A DNA stretch of 64,000 bases from Cristatella mucedo (GCA_009760855.2 WPIO01000089.1:1322001-1386000), one strand, 5' to 3'. Positions 1 through 55,312 are shown, counted from the first letter of the stretch. A program made the numbers and translations. The notes: generated by a model from the letters alone, not told the origin.

Positions 1-345
1 ACTAACTGCACCATCGAACGAGCCGCACGACCATGATCCCACCACCGTGTACTTAACAGTGTGCTGCAGGCAGTCATCTCTGCATTCCTCAACCTTTCTT
101 CGGCTTACTCGAACTCAGCGTTTTTTTGGTTACCCGAGAGCTAAAATTGACTTTCACCTATCCAATAAGCCGACAATTAATCAAGCTTCCCTGGCGTCCA
201 GTTGGGTGGTGGCGATCGCTACGCAGCAGCCTGTTTGCTGCCTTCTCAGCCAGGACACTTATTTGGCCACTCGCCAGAAAGTTTCTACTCGGCAAGTGGA
301 CGCCACACCGATTGCCGGCAGTGCCTTCGGTACATGTTGAGACCG

Positions 346-384
346 TGCCTCCGCCTCCCCGTGACCGCCGGGGAGGCGGAGGCA
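346..384. repeat. Perfect 16-bp GC-rich inverted repeat (7-nt loop)
   Basis: The left arm TGCCTCCGCCTCCCCG (346-361) and right arm CGGGGAGGCGGAGGCA (369-384) are exact reverse complements, separated by TGACCGC. It would form a very stable hairpin in either strand. Confidence 0.9.
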
Positions 385-531
385 AAGCAACTGCAGAGGC
401 AGCAAAGCCTTTGGCGATTCTGCGAACAATACACTGATATACTGCAGAGAAACGTGCGGGTAAACATGTCTGCCTCAAAGGAGGGGGTGCACCGCACTGG
501 CGGCTAGCAGGTGCACGACGCTACAGCGAAC

Positions 532-603
532 CTCGACTGCACCGGCCTCGAGCTGCTGGACGCATGATTCGGACGACGCCAAACGTCGCCGCAAGTGAGA
601 CAG
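532..603 (-). CDS. Possible isolated 72-bp exon of an unidentified gene
   Basis: A strong acceptor (CTTTTGTGCTCGCGCAG) precedes exactly 24 codons, LSHLRRRLASSESCVQQLEA plus GAVE, followed by a plausible donor GAG|GTTCGC. Phase is 0 to 0. The peptide looks like an amphipathic coiled-coil segment. It lies downstream of TALPID3 on the same strand. No family is recognised, and the remaining exons would lie outside the window. Confidence 0.3.
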
Positions 604-1204
604 CTGCGCGAGCACAAAAGTTAGCGGGAGCTCAGGCCGTTTCGGAAAGAAATATCGCACCGCCCGCAGCACGTGACAGGCAGCACGTGGCAGTACCGGG
701 CGCCAGCTCCTTTCAACGACCATCGCCATCGTCGTGCCACAGTGTGTCCAGGCTAATGCAGTGAGTACCCAGTGACTTCGCCAGGCTCGCTCAGCCTGGC
801 TCGGCCTCTCTATCGAGTAGAGCATTCATTCAGCAGATGGTCCTCGCCACGGCAGTGGCTCGACGTCGTGACCTCACAGGCTAGGCACTGGCAGCAGCCA
901 TGGAGCCCTTCCACGGTGCTCTCAGCCAGATTGAACCTGGCACAGCCTTCATTCATTCCAAGCATTCAAGCCACTACTACTACTGCTCCAGAGCAGCTTT
1001 CGAAGGACTAGCAGCAGCGACCCCTAGAGCAAAGTCGCCCTGCTCCCTGCGGCTCGGCTGCGACCACGCCTCTCCGAATCTCATTGACACGAAAGTAAAA
1101 AAAACAGGCAAGGCAAGATGGCCGTGAACATCTCACGGGCTCCGTGCACAGGGGGGGGGGAGAGGGGAGGAGTTGCATGCTAATCTTCTTAAGACTCTGA
1201 AAAG

Positions 1205-3531
1205 TAGGGTTTCTGGAAACTGTTTAACGTTAACATAAAGTAAAATAGCTGTTTTTCTTCCACATTCAAAAAACAGCAAACAGCTGTTTTTTTTATTAAC
1301 TGTTTTACTGGTAACAATGGAGATTTTTAAACATAATGATAGTACAACTGAAGCTCCAACGTTCATTACGGATGTGAAATATGTAACGGAAAACAAATTT
1401 TTAAAATTTCTTTTGAATGTGTTAGTGATTTTTGTGATGATTCTATCAAATTGGCCAACTGAAATTACAATAAAGTTTTTTAAAAATTGAGATACTAATT
1501 AAACTGATATTGTGGCATCAATAAATGTTCTTTTTGATGTTATTTTCAGCTATGTCTTCGGTTTTGGAATACGCCACAAAACGAAATAATTCAATTACAG
1601 AAAAGTCAGGGGGTCAATATGGACGATGCAATAAAATGATCAAAAGTTCTGGAAACTCCACGACAAGGCTGAAGAATCATCAGAAAATACACGGAATTGA
1701 TTTTGATAAACCTGCTTGTGGGTATTCAGCCAAGGACGAGCTCGTGAACAATAAGAGAATAAAAACGATCGCCGATTTCCTGGGGCAAAAGCGTCTGAAG
1801 GACATTGTTACCGATCTGGCAAGTGATGAAATATCGATTAAAGCTATCAACAAGGGTATACAGCAATCAATGTCACAGGACGGATTCAAGCTTCCAGCTT
1901 ACGAAGGGGATGTGATAAAGCTGGTGCACGATGATTACGAAGAAAAGAGAAACAAAACGATTGCCGATATCAAGGGAAAACTCCAGAGAGGAGTAACGCT
2001 TAGCATGTCTGTGAATGAATACACAACCTTGAGAGGATGTCGATTCTTCGGAATCAACATTCATGATAGCAGCGATAAAACAACAACCAAGACGGGTCTT
2101 GTTCGCATATCTGGTTCGTGCACTGCTCTCGATGTGGTCGAATCAATGAAACAGTATTTCAGCGTTTTTGGAATAATAATAGAGAGGGATTTGGTGGAAT
2201 CTACATAGGACGGCACTGCAGTACATAACAAATGCATTAACCACATCGATGTAATCGGACAGTTCTGCATAAACCATGGTCTGCACCTTGGAGTATGTGA
2301 CACATTGTACAAGAAGAGTATTGAGATGGACGATTCAAACCTGGATAGTGACAATATTGATGAAATGGACAATTTTGAAGCAGGTACGAACTTGGAAGTG
2401 ATCAGCCATGTGCCATCGCTGATCACTTCGTACTCGCTGATCACACAGGAGACGTCGATTACCACGATCTGCTTAAGAAATCACGCAAGGTTGTCAAATT
2501 GATAAAAAAAATCAACCGTTCGAAATAATGTCTTTCAACTTAAAGTAAAAGCTGAGTTCGAACACGAGATTGAACTGCATGTTGACGTAAAGACGCTCTG
2601 GTACTACATCCCAACAATGTTAGAGCCGCTAGTCAAGATAGAAGTCACCATCCGCGAGACATTAACTAAATTCAAGGCGCTGGACATGATTGAGACATTA
2701 GATTTTGACGCCCTCAAAATTTTTCTGAGGGTAATGGAGCCTGTGAAACTTGCCGTTGAGAATATAAGTCGAGAAGTCAATGAGTGCTGATACAATTTTA
2801 TAACTGTTGTTGAAATGTTGTACAAGGTCTCTAACCTGAATAACATTAGCACCAAAAACATCTGAGAAACTTGAAGTGACGCGTTGAGGGGCGATTGAAC
2901 AAGGATGTCATGAACCTCATGCGATGTCTCAAAGATCCATATGTGGCCTGTCAAAAACTATGCTACATTTCGCAGGAAGTCCAACGTCTCGTCTATTTGG
3001 AGTCAATGATATTGAATTTGTCGTCGAACTGTCGTAAAATGATGTTTAAAGAGTGATATTGTCACTTCAAGGTGAATTGAATTTGTTGCTTCAAAAAGAT
3101 GGTTCATCAATTGCAGTCGGAGGGACAGACAGCTTCATATCGCTGAAGTCAGAATTCACTCTCTTCAGGAACTCTTGCCATCGTGCTGAAAGTCTCCAAA
3201 AACTGAGCGCAATTATATCCCTTAAACCAATATCAACGGAAGTTGAAAGAACTTTTTGGTCTGCACAAAATTTTATAAAAATCAAGATCGTGTCTCTTAG
3301 ACAAGTCACTTAATGCACTTGTTATTCTTGATATATTGTTATAAGAAATGAAAAAAATGTATTAATTTAGAACCTATCACTAAAAATATATAATAAAACG
3401 GTGCTCAGCACAAAAATAATCTATCGACTTTAAAATTAGTGGTTGAAAAAACAGTAAAACAGCTGTTAAAAGCTGTTTTTGAAAACAGTAAACAGATGTT
3501 TTAAAAAAATGACTGTTTTTCAGATACCCTA
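1205..3531 (+). mobile_element. hAT DNA transposon with intact ends and broken transposase
   Basis: The element is 2,327 bp and is bounded by terminal inverted repeats: left TAGGGTTTCTGGAAAC, right (reverse complement) TAGGGTATCTGAAAAAC. It is flanked on both sides by the identical 8-bp target duplication CTGAAAAG (1197-1204 and 3532-3539), the length expected for hAT. Subterminal regions carry many AACAGCTGTT/AAACAGT motifs on both sides, likely transposase binding sites. It is AT-rich compared with the GC-rich DNA to its left. It lies downstream of TALPID3. Confidence 0.93.
1525..3330 (+). pseudogene. hAT transposase, interrupted
   Basis: The N-terminus has a BED-type zinc finger (RCNK...GNSTTRLKNHQKIHG) in which the first Cys of the C-x2-C pair appears to be Tyr. 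It is followed by hAT core sequence (TLSMSVNEYTTLRGCRFFGI) up to an in-frame TAG at 2206. The same frame then continues to 2502 with the conserved CINHGLHLGVCDTLYKK motif. The C-terminal dimerisation region (STEVERTFWSAQNFI) is at 3230-3300 in a different frame, and its last motif (NALVILDIL) is shifted again. There are therefore at least one nonsense and two frameshift lesions, and the copy cannot make its own transposase. Confidence 0.88.
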
Positions 3532-3759
3532 CTGAAAAGGCAATACGATTTTAAGGAATGGTGAATGTATGCCTAAATACTGTTCACAATTTTCGAATCT
3601 GTACGCATCTGCTAGAGGATAATCAGACCTATAACCCGTGAATAAATAAATAAACATATATATATATATATCGCCATACCGTGGCAGCCACCATTTCCGT
3701 GGTTAAGGATACCACTTCGAAGCCGATAACCTGCTTGCAGACCGTACAGCATCGGAATT

Positions 3760-4470
3760 AGGACTATTCCGGCGTAAACAATAAGTACTTATGGCCCAGA
3801 GTGTCGATACATATGTCGTGTAGATCGGTCTCCAAAAGATTTAAAGTTGTCAGAGGAGGCACAGTAAGGGTCAGAGGAGCAGGTGGTGCGATGAACATGA
3901 GTAGCCAGCGTTTCGGAAAGGTGAGAGCATAAAGAGACCTAAAAGTGAGTGACACAACCTCGGAGTCGATACGATGCTTGATAGAGAGCCGGTACAGATC
4001 GGTGAGAAGTGGTAAAATGTGGCAGTTATAATGTTAATGACAGTGAGACAGGCCAACTGCAATCATCTTACTGTACAGGCCATAAGACCTACAAGGGGTG
4101 AGCTAGAGAAATTTAGATGAGTGTCACCAGCACGTGAATCAACTTGGTTGCTGTCTCCTTATCTCAGAATACCCGAATATTTTGCGTTGTTAAGGAAACT
4201 GTTAGCAAGCAGATTGGCCTGTAGCAAAACGTGATTTCAAGACAGACACTTCAATTCCATGCTGAGAATAGGGGAAGGGATATGCTGACTGAGCCAATTG
4301 TGAGGACGAGGTTTTCCAACTTCTGAGTAATACTAGGTTTGCCCAAAACTAATAAGTTGGTTTTATCATCAATCAATTTGGGAAAGTTTGGTGCCATCTG
4401 AGAGGGTGTCATGTCAGCAATATACCATGTCAGCAATACATACAGCAAGGGAGTTTAGAGAGCTTAAGGT
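3760..4470 (-). mobile_element. LINE family A fragment (CR1/L2-like)
   Basis: The minus frames at 4448-4251 give MAPNFPKLIDDKTNLLVLGK, typical of the late reverse-transcriptase domain (NFLKLNxDKTE). Those at 4062-3764 give YHFSPICTGSLSS and VSLTFRSLYALTFP, the HxxPxxxxLHxLxxxxRIDFKI-type C-terminal block. Multiple frameshifts are present. It lies downstream of TALPID3. Confidence 0.7.
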
Positions 4471-5291
4471 GGCAGAAGGTCGGTAGGAATCAATTCGAAG
4501 GTGCAGCTGTGCAGCATGTACACCATCTGCCAAAAGTGAACGTCCCGGATTGTGCTTGACGATTATGTCGTCAAGAGGAAGAGTATACATTGCGAAAAGA
4601 AGTGTACGGAGAAGATACTACTGGTTACCCCATATTTTAATAGCATTACGGATTTCCTGTTGCTTCGTAAATGAGGCTTCTGAATCAGCCGATATCTGCT
4701 TACTTTACCAACCACCGTGAATGGGTCGCATTACACTAAGATGCAAACATGTCACGACACGACATAGTGCAGCAATTGTGGGTGCATCGGAACCCAAGGC
4801 AATCGGTAGCCGAGTCGAAATGAATCGACTCAATGTGCATTGCAAACACCATCACAACAGCAGAATGCCCAGCTTATGCATCTACAGCCATTACACAAAT
4901 CCTCAACTCTTGCCACCAAAAGTTCGCAGTGATAAGAGAACCTGCAAAATTAAAGAGGCACCGACTGACGGAAACAGTTAAAGAAAAATAAACATGTTTT
5001 GTATACCCTAAGCAAAATCGCCTATGCACCTCGGCTAAGCAATGCAAGTCATCGGCGACATACGGGCGAGCCAGGGATAAAAGATGATGACTCGATCAAC
5101 TACAATGCCTTTGGTGTGTGCAGGGCGACAAAAGTGATGGCAGCAGCAGCAGCTGGGCCTTGACTCAAGTGTGCAGCAGAGAGGTGAGAGAGCACCTCGG
5201 GTCCACTATCGGGTTGCTGCAGCTGCTGCACTGAATAAGGGTAAAAGGAGAGCTGCCTGTTCACATGCTGTCCGGACCTCGATGACTCGCG

Positions 5292-48412
<43,121 letters not shown>

Positions 48413-48984
48413 CTGGCAAAGAAGACGGGACATTTATCGACGCCGTGCCAGAGGCAAGCGACCGGTCGTCGGGGCAGCCGAGAGAAGGCGCAATGCAAGG
48501 GACAAAGCGGCAGCAGTGTAGCAACGCTTCGCTCGAGATCGACAGCCATGCAAGAGCAGCAGAGCAAGCGTCATCGGCAGTGACAGGTGCATCAGTCGTA
48601 GACGCTGGCTGCAGGCAGCGGCAGCACCTGCAGCTACTGAGACAAACATGTTGGCAGTGGGCCAACCGCCAAATGTCTAGCAGAGAAGCTCACTTTCACA
48701 GAAGGATGAATCAGCCAAAGATAAAAAGCTGCTGAGGTTGATAAAAAAGAAGAAAGCTCCACAATGCAGCTGAGCTAGACTGCAGCACCACGTGGTCAGA
48801 ACGTGGCAAAGAACGCGGCCAAGTCGGTGAGCTTTGTCCACAGGGGCGCGATTTCAACAAGTGTGCTACTGGCATGATCCGGGCATGTGAACATACATAG
48901 CACAACTACCACGGGGGGAGGGGAGGGGGGGGCCGGGGTAACTACAATGAGTACTCGAAGCTGAAAGAAGTCAAGCTTGATTGT

Positions 48985-49300
48985 AGCCAACCTCAAATCC
49001 TTTGGAGAATGTGCATTTAGATCGTAGGCTCCCAAAGCCTAGGACTCCTTCTCGACTGACATCGCGACACTACCCTGACTCAACGACAATTAAAAAGGAA
49101 GCTAAAAGTGCATGTGCCACTCACAGCATTTGCTGGGTCCTTGTGAAGCATCATCTGTGCGAATGCTCGTGCTCACACACGGTGCATGTTATCAGTAACC
49201 ACTAGACATGCTTCCTTTACAGCACACGCAAAGTGCCTGGAAAGAGATTTAGTTCTAGGAGGGCGGTATACAAATGTATTATCAGTATCTCTATTATTAA
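48985..49300 (+). mobile_element. LINE family A 3' end
   Basis: It matches the reference copy from CTCAAATCCTTTGGAGA through the 3' UTR (CATGTTATCAGTAACCACT) to the tail GAAAGAGATTTAGTTCTAGG and ACAAATGTATTAT. Bases are diverged and no open frame remains. Confidence 0.75.
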
Positions 49301-49314
49301 CTAATGTTGTTTGC

Positions 49315-49520
49315 AGCTGTTGCAAGCCACAAACTATGAACAGAGACCGACTGCTTCGCGATGGCTGGCAGAGCAGTGCCGGTCAGCGCATCCCGTGTCG
49401 TCACTTGCTCGGATCGGCGGGCGACCGAGGCTGCACACGGAGTCGCAGCGGCACTCAACTCGCTCGTCTCCTCGGCCTCATCTTCAGCCTCGGCCTCAAA
49501 GGCCATTTGTAGGAGCTACA
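49315..49520 (-). CDS. Possible exon, acidic/Ala-rich
   Basis: An open minus frame follows an AG (TTGGTGTAG) and reads MAFEAEAEDEAEETSELSAA, then RRSEQVTTRDALTGTALP. GC-rich, codon-like composition and its position between the 55.7-kb helix and TALPID3 exon 1 make it a candidate N-terminal exon. No good donor in the phase required by the 48.4-kb exon was seen, so it is left as tentative. Confidence 0.25.
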
Positions 49521-49544
49521 CCAAGCTGCAAGGGTCATGGAATT

Positions 49545-49690
49545 AGCCCAGTGGTGGTAAGGTGCTAGCTCCTAACAATCGAGGTCGTGGGTTCGAGTCG
49601 TGCAGTTAGGAGATCCTTTATAGCCCTCTGCAAGCTGTGGTGACAGCCGTAAAGGCTCCTCTGCAGGCTGTTGAGTAAGCTAACCATTAA
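49545..49690 (+). mobile_element. SINE family 1 copy
   Basis: The B box GGTTCGAGTCG follows GAGGTCGTG. The body is GATCCTTTATAGCCCTCTGC and TGACAGCCGTAAAGGCTCCT. Confidence 0.78.
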
Positions 49691-49959
49691 CCTCTTCGAG
49701 CAAGTGCCTAACGAACAATCCGGGCATTTTGCTAATCTAGACACTGAGGTGAGGGTGGCATGGCAGGTCGCCACGGCAAGCTTGAGTGCACTGCAGTGCA
49801 GATCATTGGCTGCGAAACAACACTAATCAACTGCATTCGTGCTGTGCCATTTAACTTGGCACACCTGACCCGAAGGGGCAGCTTCTGCAGTGCAGCGCTC
49901 GGCGGCTGTGATAGGCAGACCAAACAGGTGTCAAAGGCTCATTCAGGCCATTTGGGCCT

Positions 49960-50045
49960 TAATAATAATAAGATTAATGATTATAACAAAAAGTTTGTCC
50001 AGCACTTCAAGAGAACTAAATCTCTGTTGAGGCCCTTTTAAGTGT
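49960..50045 (-). mobile_element. Solo LINE-A-type 3' tail
   Basis: In minus orientation it has GGGCCTCAACAGAGATTTAG TTCTCTTGAAGTGCTGGAC, then an AT-rich remnant with ATTATTATTAA. Confidence 0.65.
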
Positions 50046-50094
50046 GCCGGAAAAGAAGACTGCCAATTGGCCTAGCGATAGGACACTTAATTTA

Positions 50095-50240
50095 AACACT
50101 CACGTGCTCGCAAAAGCCATTTCAAGCACAATAAGAGAACTCTGTGAAAAACAGGTGGGTTTGTAGCGTATCGTTTTTTAAACTTCGTCAAGTCGGGTGA
50201 TGCTGTGACATCTGTCGGCGGCAAGTTCCAGGGTTTGTGA
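50095..50240 (-). mobile_element. LINE family A C-terminal fragment
   Basis: On the minus strand it reads as the NLPPTDVTASPDLTKFKK-like end of the ORF, next to the separate LINE tail at 49965-50045. Confidence 0.55.
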
Positions 50241-50467
50241 GAATATCGACTGGAGGCACGGTCTCCACAGGAATGGGTATTGCTTCTTTTACAGCTTATG
50301 CCAAGTGCCTACAGAGCGATCTAGTTTATGCGAATGGTCCGGCCAAGCAGCCCGAAATATCAACGGTGCGACGACAACCTACTTTTGCTTGCTCAGCTAG
50401 CTTGCAGCACGACGAACATTATTAATATTTAAAGATAAGTGCTGAACATTGGCCGACTGAGGCGCAA

Positions 50468-50552
50468 AAAGAAAAAGTAAAGCCCCTAGAAAGAGATTGA
50501 GTTCTCTGAGGGTGCTTTATCAAGTGCATTGTTATTATTATTATTATTATTA
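50468..50552 (+). mobile_element. Solo LINE-A 3' tail with (ATT)n
   Basis: GCCCCTAGAAAGAGATTGAG TTCTCTGAGGGTGCTTTATC, then GTTATTATTATTATTATTA. Confidence 0.8.
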
Positions 50553-51499
50553 AAAGTCGGCAGTTGATTAGAGGCACTAGCCAGGCAGCAGATTCAAGCC
50601 CGGCCTCTCGAAGCCAGAGCCTAATGCAAACTGGTTAAGTTATGTCAGCAAACCAATTCAAGTAGGCAACCGGCAATGCAAAAAAGCACATGTGCGTAGA
50701 GACAGAAACCAATAAGTGCGTACAGATCGGCACAGTATCCCTTCTGCCCTAGACTTGTGGCATTCTGATTTGAGCCTTAGAACGCTGGCCTGTCGAGGCC
50801 GTGTGCTTGCACTCGTGTGTAGCTTGGGCTGGCAATTTCACACGGGGGCAGGCTGACTCAAAGGTAACAAACATTCACGTGCAGTTCGTTTGGGTGAGTC
50901 AAACCATGTTTGTTTGCTTTAGAGTGGAACAAAGAGATTTCATCAGCCACCGGCAGAGGACTAGAAGCATAGAAGGCTTTCACGAGTGCCATTGAGTGGC
51001 AGCCATCTGTTGCACGGCAGCCGGTGCACAGCATTCATTACTTGCTTGCTCCTGAAACCGCAGTGAGGCTTCTACCTCCTTCCGGATGAGTGGAGAAACA
51101 GTGCCAACAACCACCTTCACAGGGCCTCTTAACAGCCACCGCTGGCCGGGTGAGCAGCTTGCAAATTATGCCATGACCATCCAAGCCGAAGAGCTCAGCC
51201 GTTTGGCATTCACGAACGATCGGTAGACTGGTGGGAGATTCTATGACTCACCTTGCAGAGCGCTAGCAATCACTGCTGATTGCTGGCATGCCTACGGCTC
51301 CTGTCCACCACGGAGCCATGAAGCTGCAGCCCGGTGAGCCAAATTGCAGCGATTGCTGCTTCGAGCGAAGTAGCAGGCGCTCGCTCTCGGAACAAGCGAG
51401 CGCAATTTTTCGGCAGATCACACATGCTAGAAGCTAGCTAGGGGCCTGCTATATCTCGGAAGAATTACATTCTTTTTCGAGGACTGCTGCACCACCTGC

Positions 51500-51880
51500 G
51501 GTCTGAGAACCACACAGCTACCACAGACGCACACAGACGTGCTCGGTCGAGCACTCGTGGTCGGAGTGCGACCGGACCAGCGTGCCACCACGGTAGGAGC
51601 CACCCACATGAGCACAAGATTGCAGGCAGCCCAACGAGGTCTGGTGGCAAATATGGTGAAGTCGACCTCCAAGGTCAGATCAAAATGCTGTCCGAAGATC
51701 TCGGCAGTGCCGACGATGCGACGACTCCCGGGAACATTCCCATCATTTTCTTTCAACAGACAACTCGCAGAATCGAGGAGCTTGGGCGGACAGCCAGCTC
51801 ACAGAGGAGGAGTTTGGGAGCAAGCTATACTCAATGCTCGATGCTCTCGGCTTGCTAACTCGACTTGGGTGGCAGTCTGT
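51500..51880 (+). pseudogene. Coding-like patch in two plus-strand frames (unidentified)
   Basis: One frame reads GGKYGEVDLQGQIKMLSEDL, then GNIPIIFFQQTTRRIEELGR. An overlapping frame further on reads ADSQLTEEEFGSKLYSMLDA, then LGLLTRLG. Both have protein-like helical patterns, and the switch is a single frame change around 51775-51800. This may be a frameshifted pseudogene or two alternative exon frames (a good acceptor, TTTTCTTTCAACAG, lies between them), or chance. No family is recognised. Confidence 0.25.
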
Positions 51881-52019
51881 GTGCAGTCATTTGAAGTTGT
51901 TAATTTTTGCAGCTCTTCGAAGATTAAATCGGAATTCTAGTGGAAGCAGATCCCAATAAGCCCATCGAGGCTTATAACTCTACTTCTTATAAGAGCAGCA
52001 ATAACAATAATAGCGATAC

Positions 52020-52100
52020 TACTCATAATCATAATAAGTCTTAGGCACAGCACCCTATGAGAACCTGACCTCTATTCAGGTGCTTTACAATTTGATGCCA
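52020..52100 (-). mobile_element. Solo LINE-A-type or SINE-2-type tail
   Basis: In minus orientation it has AAAGCACCTGAATAGAGGTC AGGTTCTCATAGGGTGCTGT, closest to the SINE family 2 variant of the tail. Confidence 0.6.
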
Positions 52101-53169
52101 GCTAAGCAATAAACCAGGAGTTTTTGACAAGCAAGGTACAATGCTTAGAACGAAGCAAGCACAGGCAGCAGAAGTATCATGCTCGGGTAAAGCATGCAAA
52201 AACACTCAATAAGGTAATCACGGCCACTGAATAGTTGTTACAAGGTAATCAGGACCCCCGTTAGTAGCATGCACTGAAACATGCACAAGCAAGCACACAA
52301 AGCAAGCAGGGAGAAAACGAATAGTTCAATCAAATCACTACGACAATTCTAAACATGGCTACACAGTGCTTGACGGCCACTGAAGGTGTTTCCATGAACG
52401 GCTAGGCAAACAACGAGTAAGTTAGCCACAAAGAATCCCTCCCTCTGAGAGAGAGCTCAGCCGAAAGGATGGAATTCACCTAATGTTGCACACTTTCAAA
52501 GCACTGGCGATGCATTTCAGCTCGGTTTCCCGTCTGTAAATTGAATTGCATAGACAGCACTCGTTAGCTTTTCATGTTAGCGTTTCATGTAACACTACTG
52601 CTCTAAGCTGCATTTCAGCCCCAGATGCTATTCAGAGGTTGCTAGGATCAGATAATCTGTACTGTCTATGCCCTACTGCACCTACCACTAATGGATTCAA
52701 TCACTCTGAAGATGCAACTGCTCTCCTGCTCACGTGCACGAGGGAATAACAAATAGGCCAACCCAGCAGCAGCAATACGGACTCATGCATGTCTGTCTGC
52801 TTCAGTGCCAATTTCGCCATGGCCACGTGCAGCTTCAGCCAGCCAGCAAGAGGCTACAGCGCAAGATGGGCTAATGCAGCAGAATTTGTTGCAATTTGTT
52901 GCAACTAGCTTTACTACAGCCAGCCAGCACATATAATTGCACAAAGAGGCCTGCAGCAGAGATGGTGCACTAGCCACACTGAGCCACATCTCGATATGCT
53001 GCTGAACACAGTAACTACATGCGATTTTCGGCAGGCTATCCAAAACTGATGGACGAGGCCTTGCTTTTCCGAGGCTTCCGGTGCTCTTCTGCAGCTGTTA
53101 TATAAATGAGGCTGTAGAATAAACTGACCTTCACCTTTGCCCCGGGGTCTAAGCCTCGGGGGGGGGGGG

Positions 53170-53320
53170 GTTGGGTGCTCGAACTTTATGACCCAGGTCA
53201 TGGGTTCGAGTCGTACAGTAGGCAATTGTTATTTGTCCACCACAGTGGAAATGACAGCCGTAAAGGTTCTTAAGCAGCTGAGTAAATGAGGCAGCTGAAT
53301 AAGCAGACCTTAACTTGACT
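53170..53320 (+). mobile_element. SINE family 1 copy
   Basis: The B box GGTTCGAGTCG follows GACCCAGGTCATG. The body contains ATGACAGCCGTAAAGGTTC. A 14-G run sits at its left edge. Confidence 0.75.
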
Positions 53321-54407
53321 ATTGGCTATCAGCCCTTACAGGAACTGACAGGAAGCTGACAGGACCATTACTCGATGAAATAGTCAGTCAGCCAGCCAGG
53401 TGTCAGCTGCAGACAGGCGGTCCTATTGGAAGCGTTAGCACGATCTCAACTCATCGACACTGCCAAGAGCAGGCGTGAATGGGCTTCGGCTGGGAGCATA
53501 GAGCATCCGAGCAGGTGCAGCAGGAGGAGCAGGAGGAGCCAAAGGAGCTGGAGAAGCAGGAGGAGCAGCACTCAGGCCTCAGCACGGCAGGCACCGTTCA
53601 AACGACTGCTCTTTGTCCTTCGAGGCTGGCAGACGAACTTACTGCACCATGCCAGCAGCCAGCTATGGTCAGCTGACTCACAACCTGCCGTGAAAGCAAA
53701 GCACTCGGTGAATTATACTTCTGGGTAGAGCAGGGCTTTTAAGTGACCCAGAACTCAGAACGGCTCTTTCAAGCCAGTCCAATGAGACATGCTGCTTTCT
53801 CGAAATCAAGCTGCCTTTGAAAATCGCTCTGGTGGCCAGGCATCTGGTGGGGTGGCTGCGTCGGTCTGCACATCAATCGACAGCTTCCATAGAGCTTAGA
53901 GCAGAGCTGAGAGCAGAGCAGAGCTGAGAGCAAATAATGGGGATCGCTCGATCGATGGCCATCAACAATGCAACAGAAAAGCCGATGCTACTCCTGAAAC
54001 TTATTGACGACAGCAGTCGCTATGCTACTCACGCTTGCGGTTGCAGTCTAAACAAGACTGACAAATTGCGTTTACAGTAGACTGTAGGCTCACAGCAGTT
54101 AGCTGCCTAAGCAGGTGCACAGTTTGCAGCTTGAGCCTAAAAAGCATGCTTTAGGAATGAGTGAATATGAGTTTTTGATGATTAATCGGCAACTCTAGAC
54201 CCGTGTTCCAGGTTCTGACTGTGACATGTACAAATAAGCAATCGTCTCAACAAATACTTTTAACTATTCAAAATAACGTCAACTGAAGTCATCTTAACGT
54301 GCCAAGCTTAACGACTCACTAACATTTAGGGGTATACAATTAGATAGGCAGAGCAAGATACAGCCACAGTGCGAGAGTCAACAAGTGAGAGGCAGACATA
54401 GACATGG

Positions 54408-54449
54408 ACTGAGAGAGAGGAGAGAGAGAGAGAGGAAGGGAGAGAGAGA

Positions 54450-54537
<88 letters not shown>

Positions 54538-54541
54538 GAGC
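54408..54541 (+). repeat. (GA)n microsatellite, about 130 bp
   Basis: An almost pure GA run, interrupted by GGAAGGGAG and GTGAG. Confidence 0.96.
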
Positions 54542-55235
54542 ATTACCCCAACAAGCACTCAGAATTTCGTATGGGGCTGCAGGGATAGCTGCAGGAACTG
54601 CTGGGTGTTTCCTCACTCATACATACACATATAGGCAGCACAGTCTGATTAAGGAAAGGACTGCCTTACTAGAGGTGTGATTCATTGGCCAATCCCAGCA
54701 GAGGGTGCCAAGTATAGTAGTAGCTGAGCCCCCTCCACCAGTTCCATGAACCATTTTGGCTGCCTGCCCACTCGCCCCCTCGAACTGCATGGAGCTGACA
54801 CTGTGAATGGCATGCAGACAGGCAGGTATCATGCACCGTGAGATAACAAAGAGCTAAAATCAGGTGACAGGTCAATGGGGCTGCCAAGGCACAGGCAGCT
54901 TAACACGAGGAGACAGTGAGAACAGATCGCACAATTCTCTCAGTTGGGAGGAATACAGCAGAACACTATTGGCATAAAAGGGGGTTGGATGATCAAGAAG
55001 TGTCCAAGGTCTAGCTTAGTGGCAGGACTATGAGATATATGTTCCAGGTTGAGGTAGAGCTGGATGGCACGGGGGAATGCCCCCACCCCCCTTCCCGACA
55101 GCTGGGCAGCTAGCTGAGCTGCGACCTAGTCCGCTGCCATCGACTGTCACCAGACTTTTACGGCTTTGTATCTAGTGTCGTGAGCTTAGCCTAGATGAAA
55201 CAACCAATACAGATATATGGTAAAGTTGGAGATGT

Positions 55236-55312
55236 CTCTAAAGTGCTTAAAAAGAGATTGAGTTCTCTGAGAGCGCTATAACAAGCGTATTATTATTATT
55301 ATTACTACTACT
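55236..55312 (+). mobile_element. Solo LINE-A 3' tail with (ATT)n
   Basis: AAGTGCTTAAAAAGAGATTG AGTTCTCTGAGAGCGCTATA, then ATTATTATTATTACTACTA. Confidence 0.75.

Larger units (their letters stand above)
1..1196. other. GC-rich flank left of the hAT element
   Basis: Apart from the hairpin at 346-384 and the possible exon at 532-603, open frames on both strands overlap without recognisable domains. A G-run lies at 1151-1160. Confidence 0.5.
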
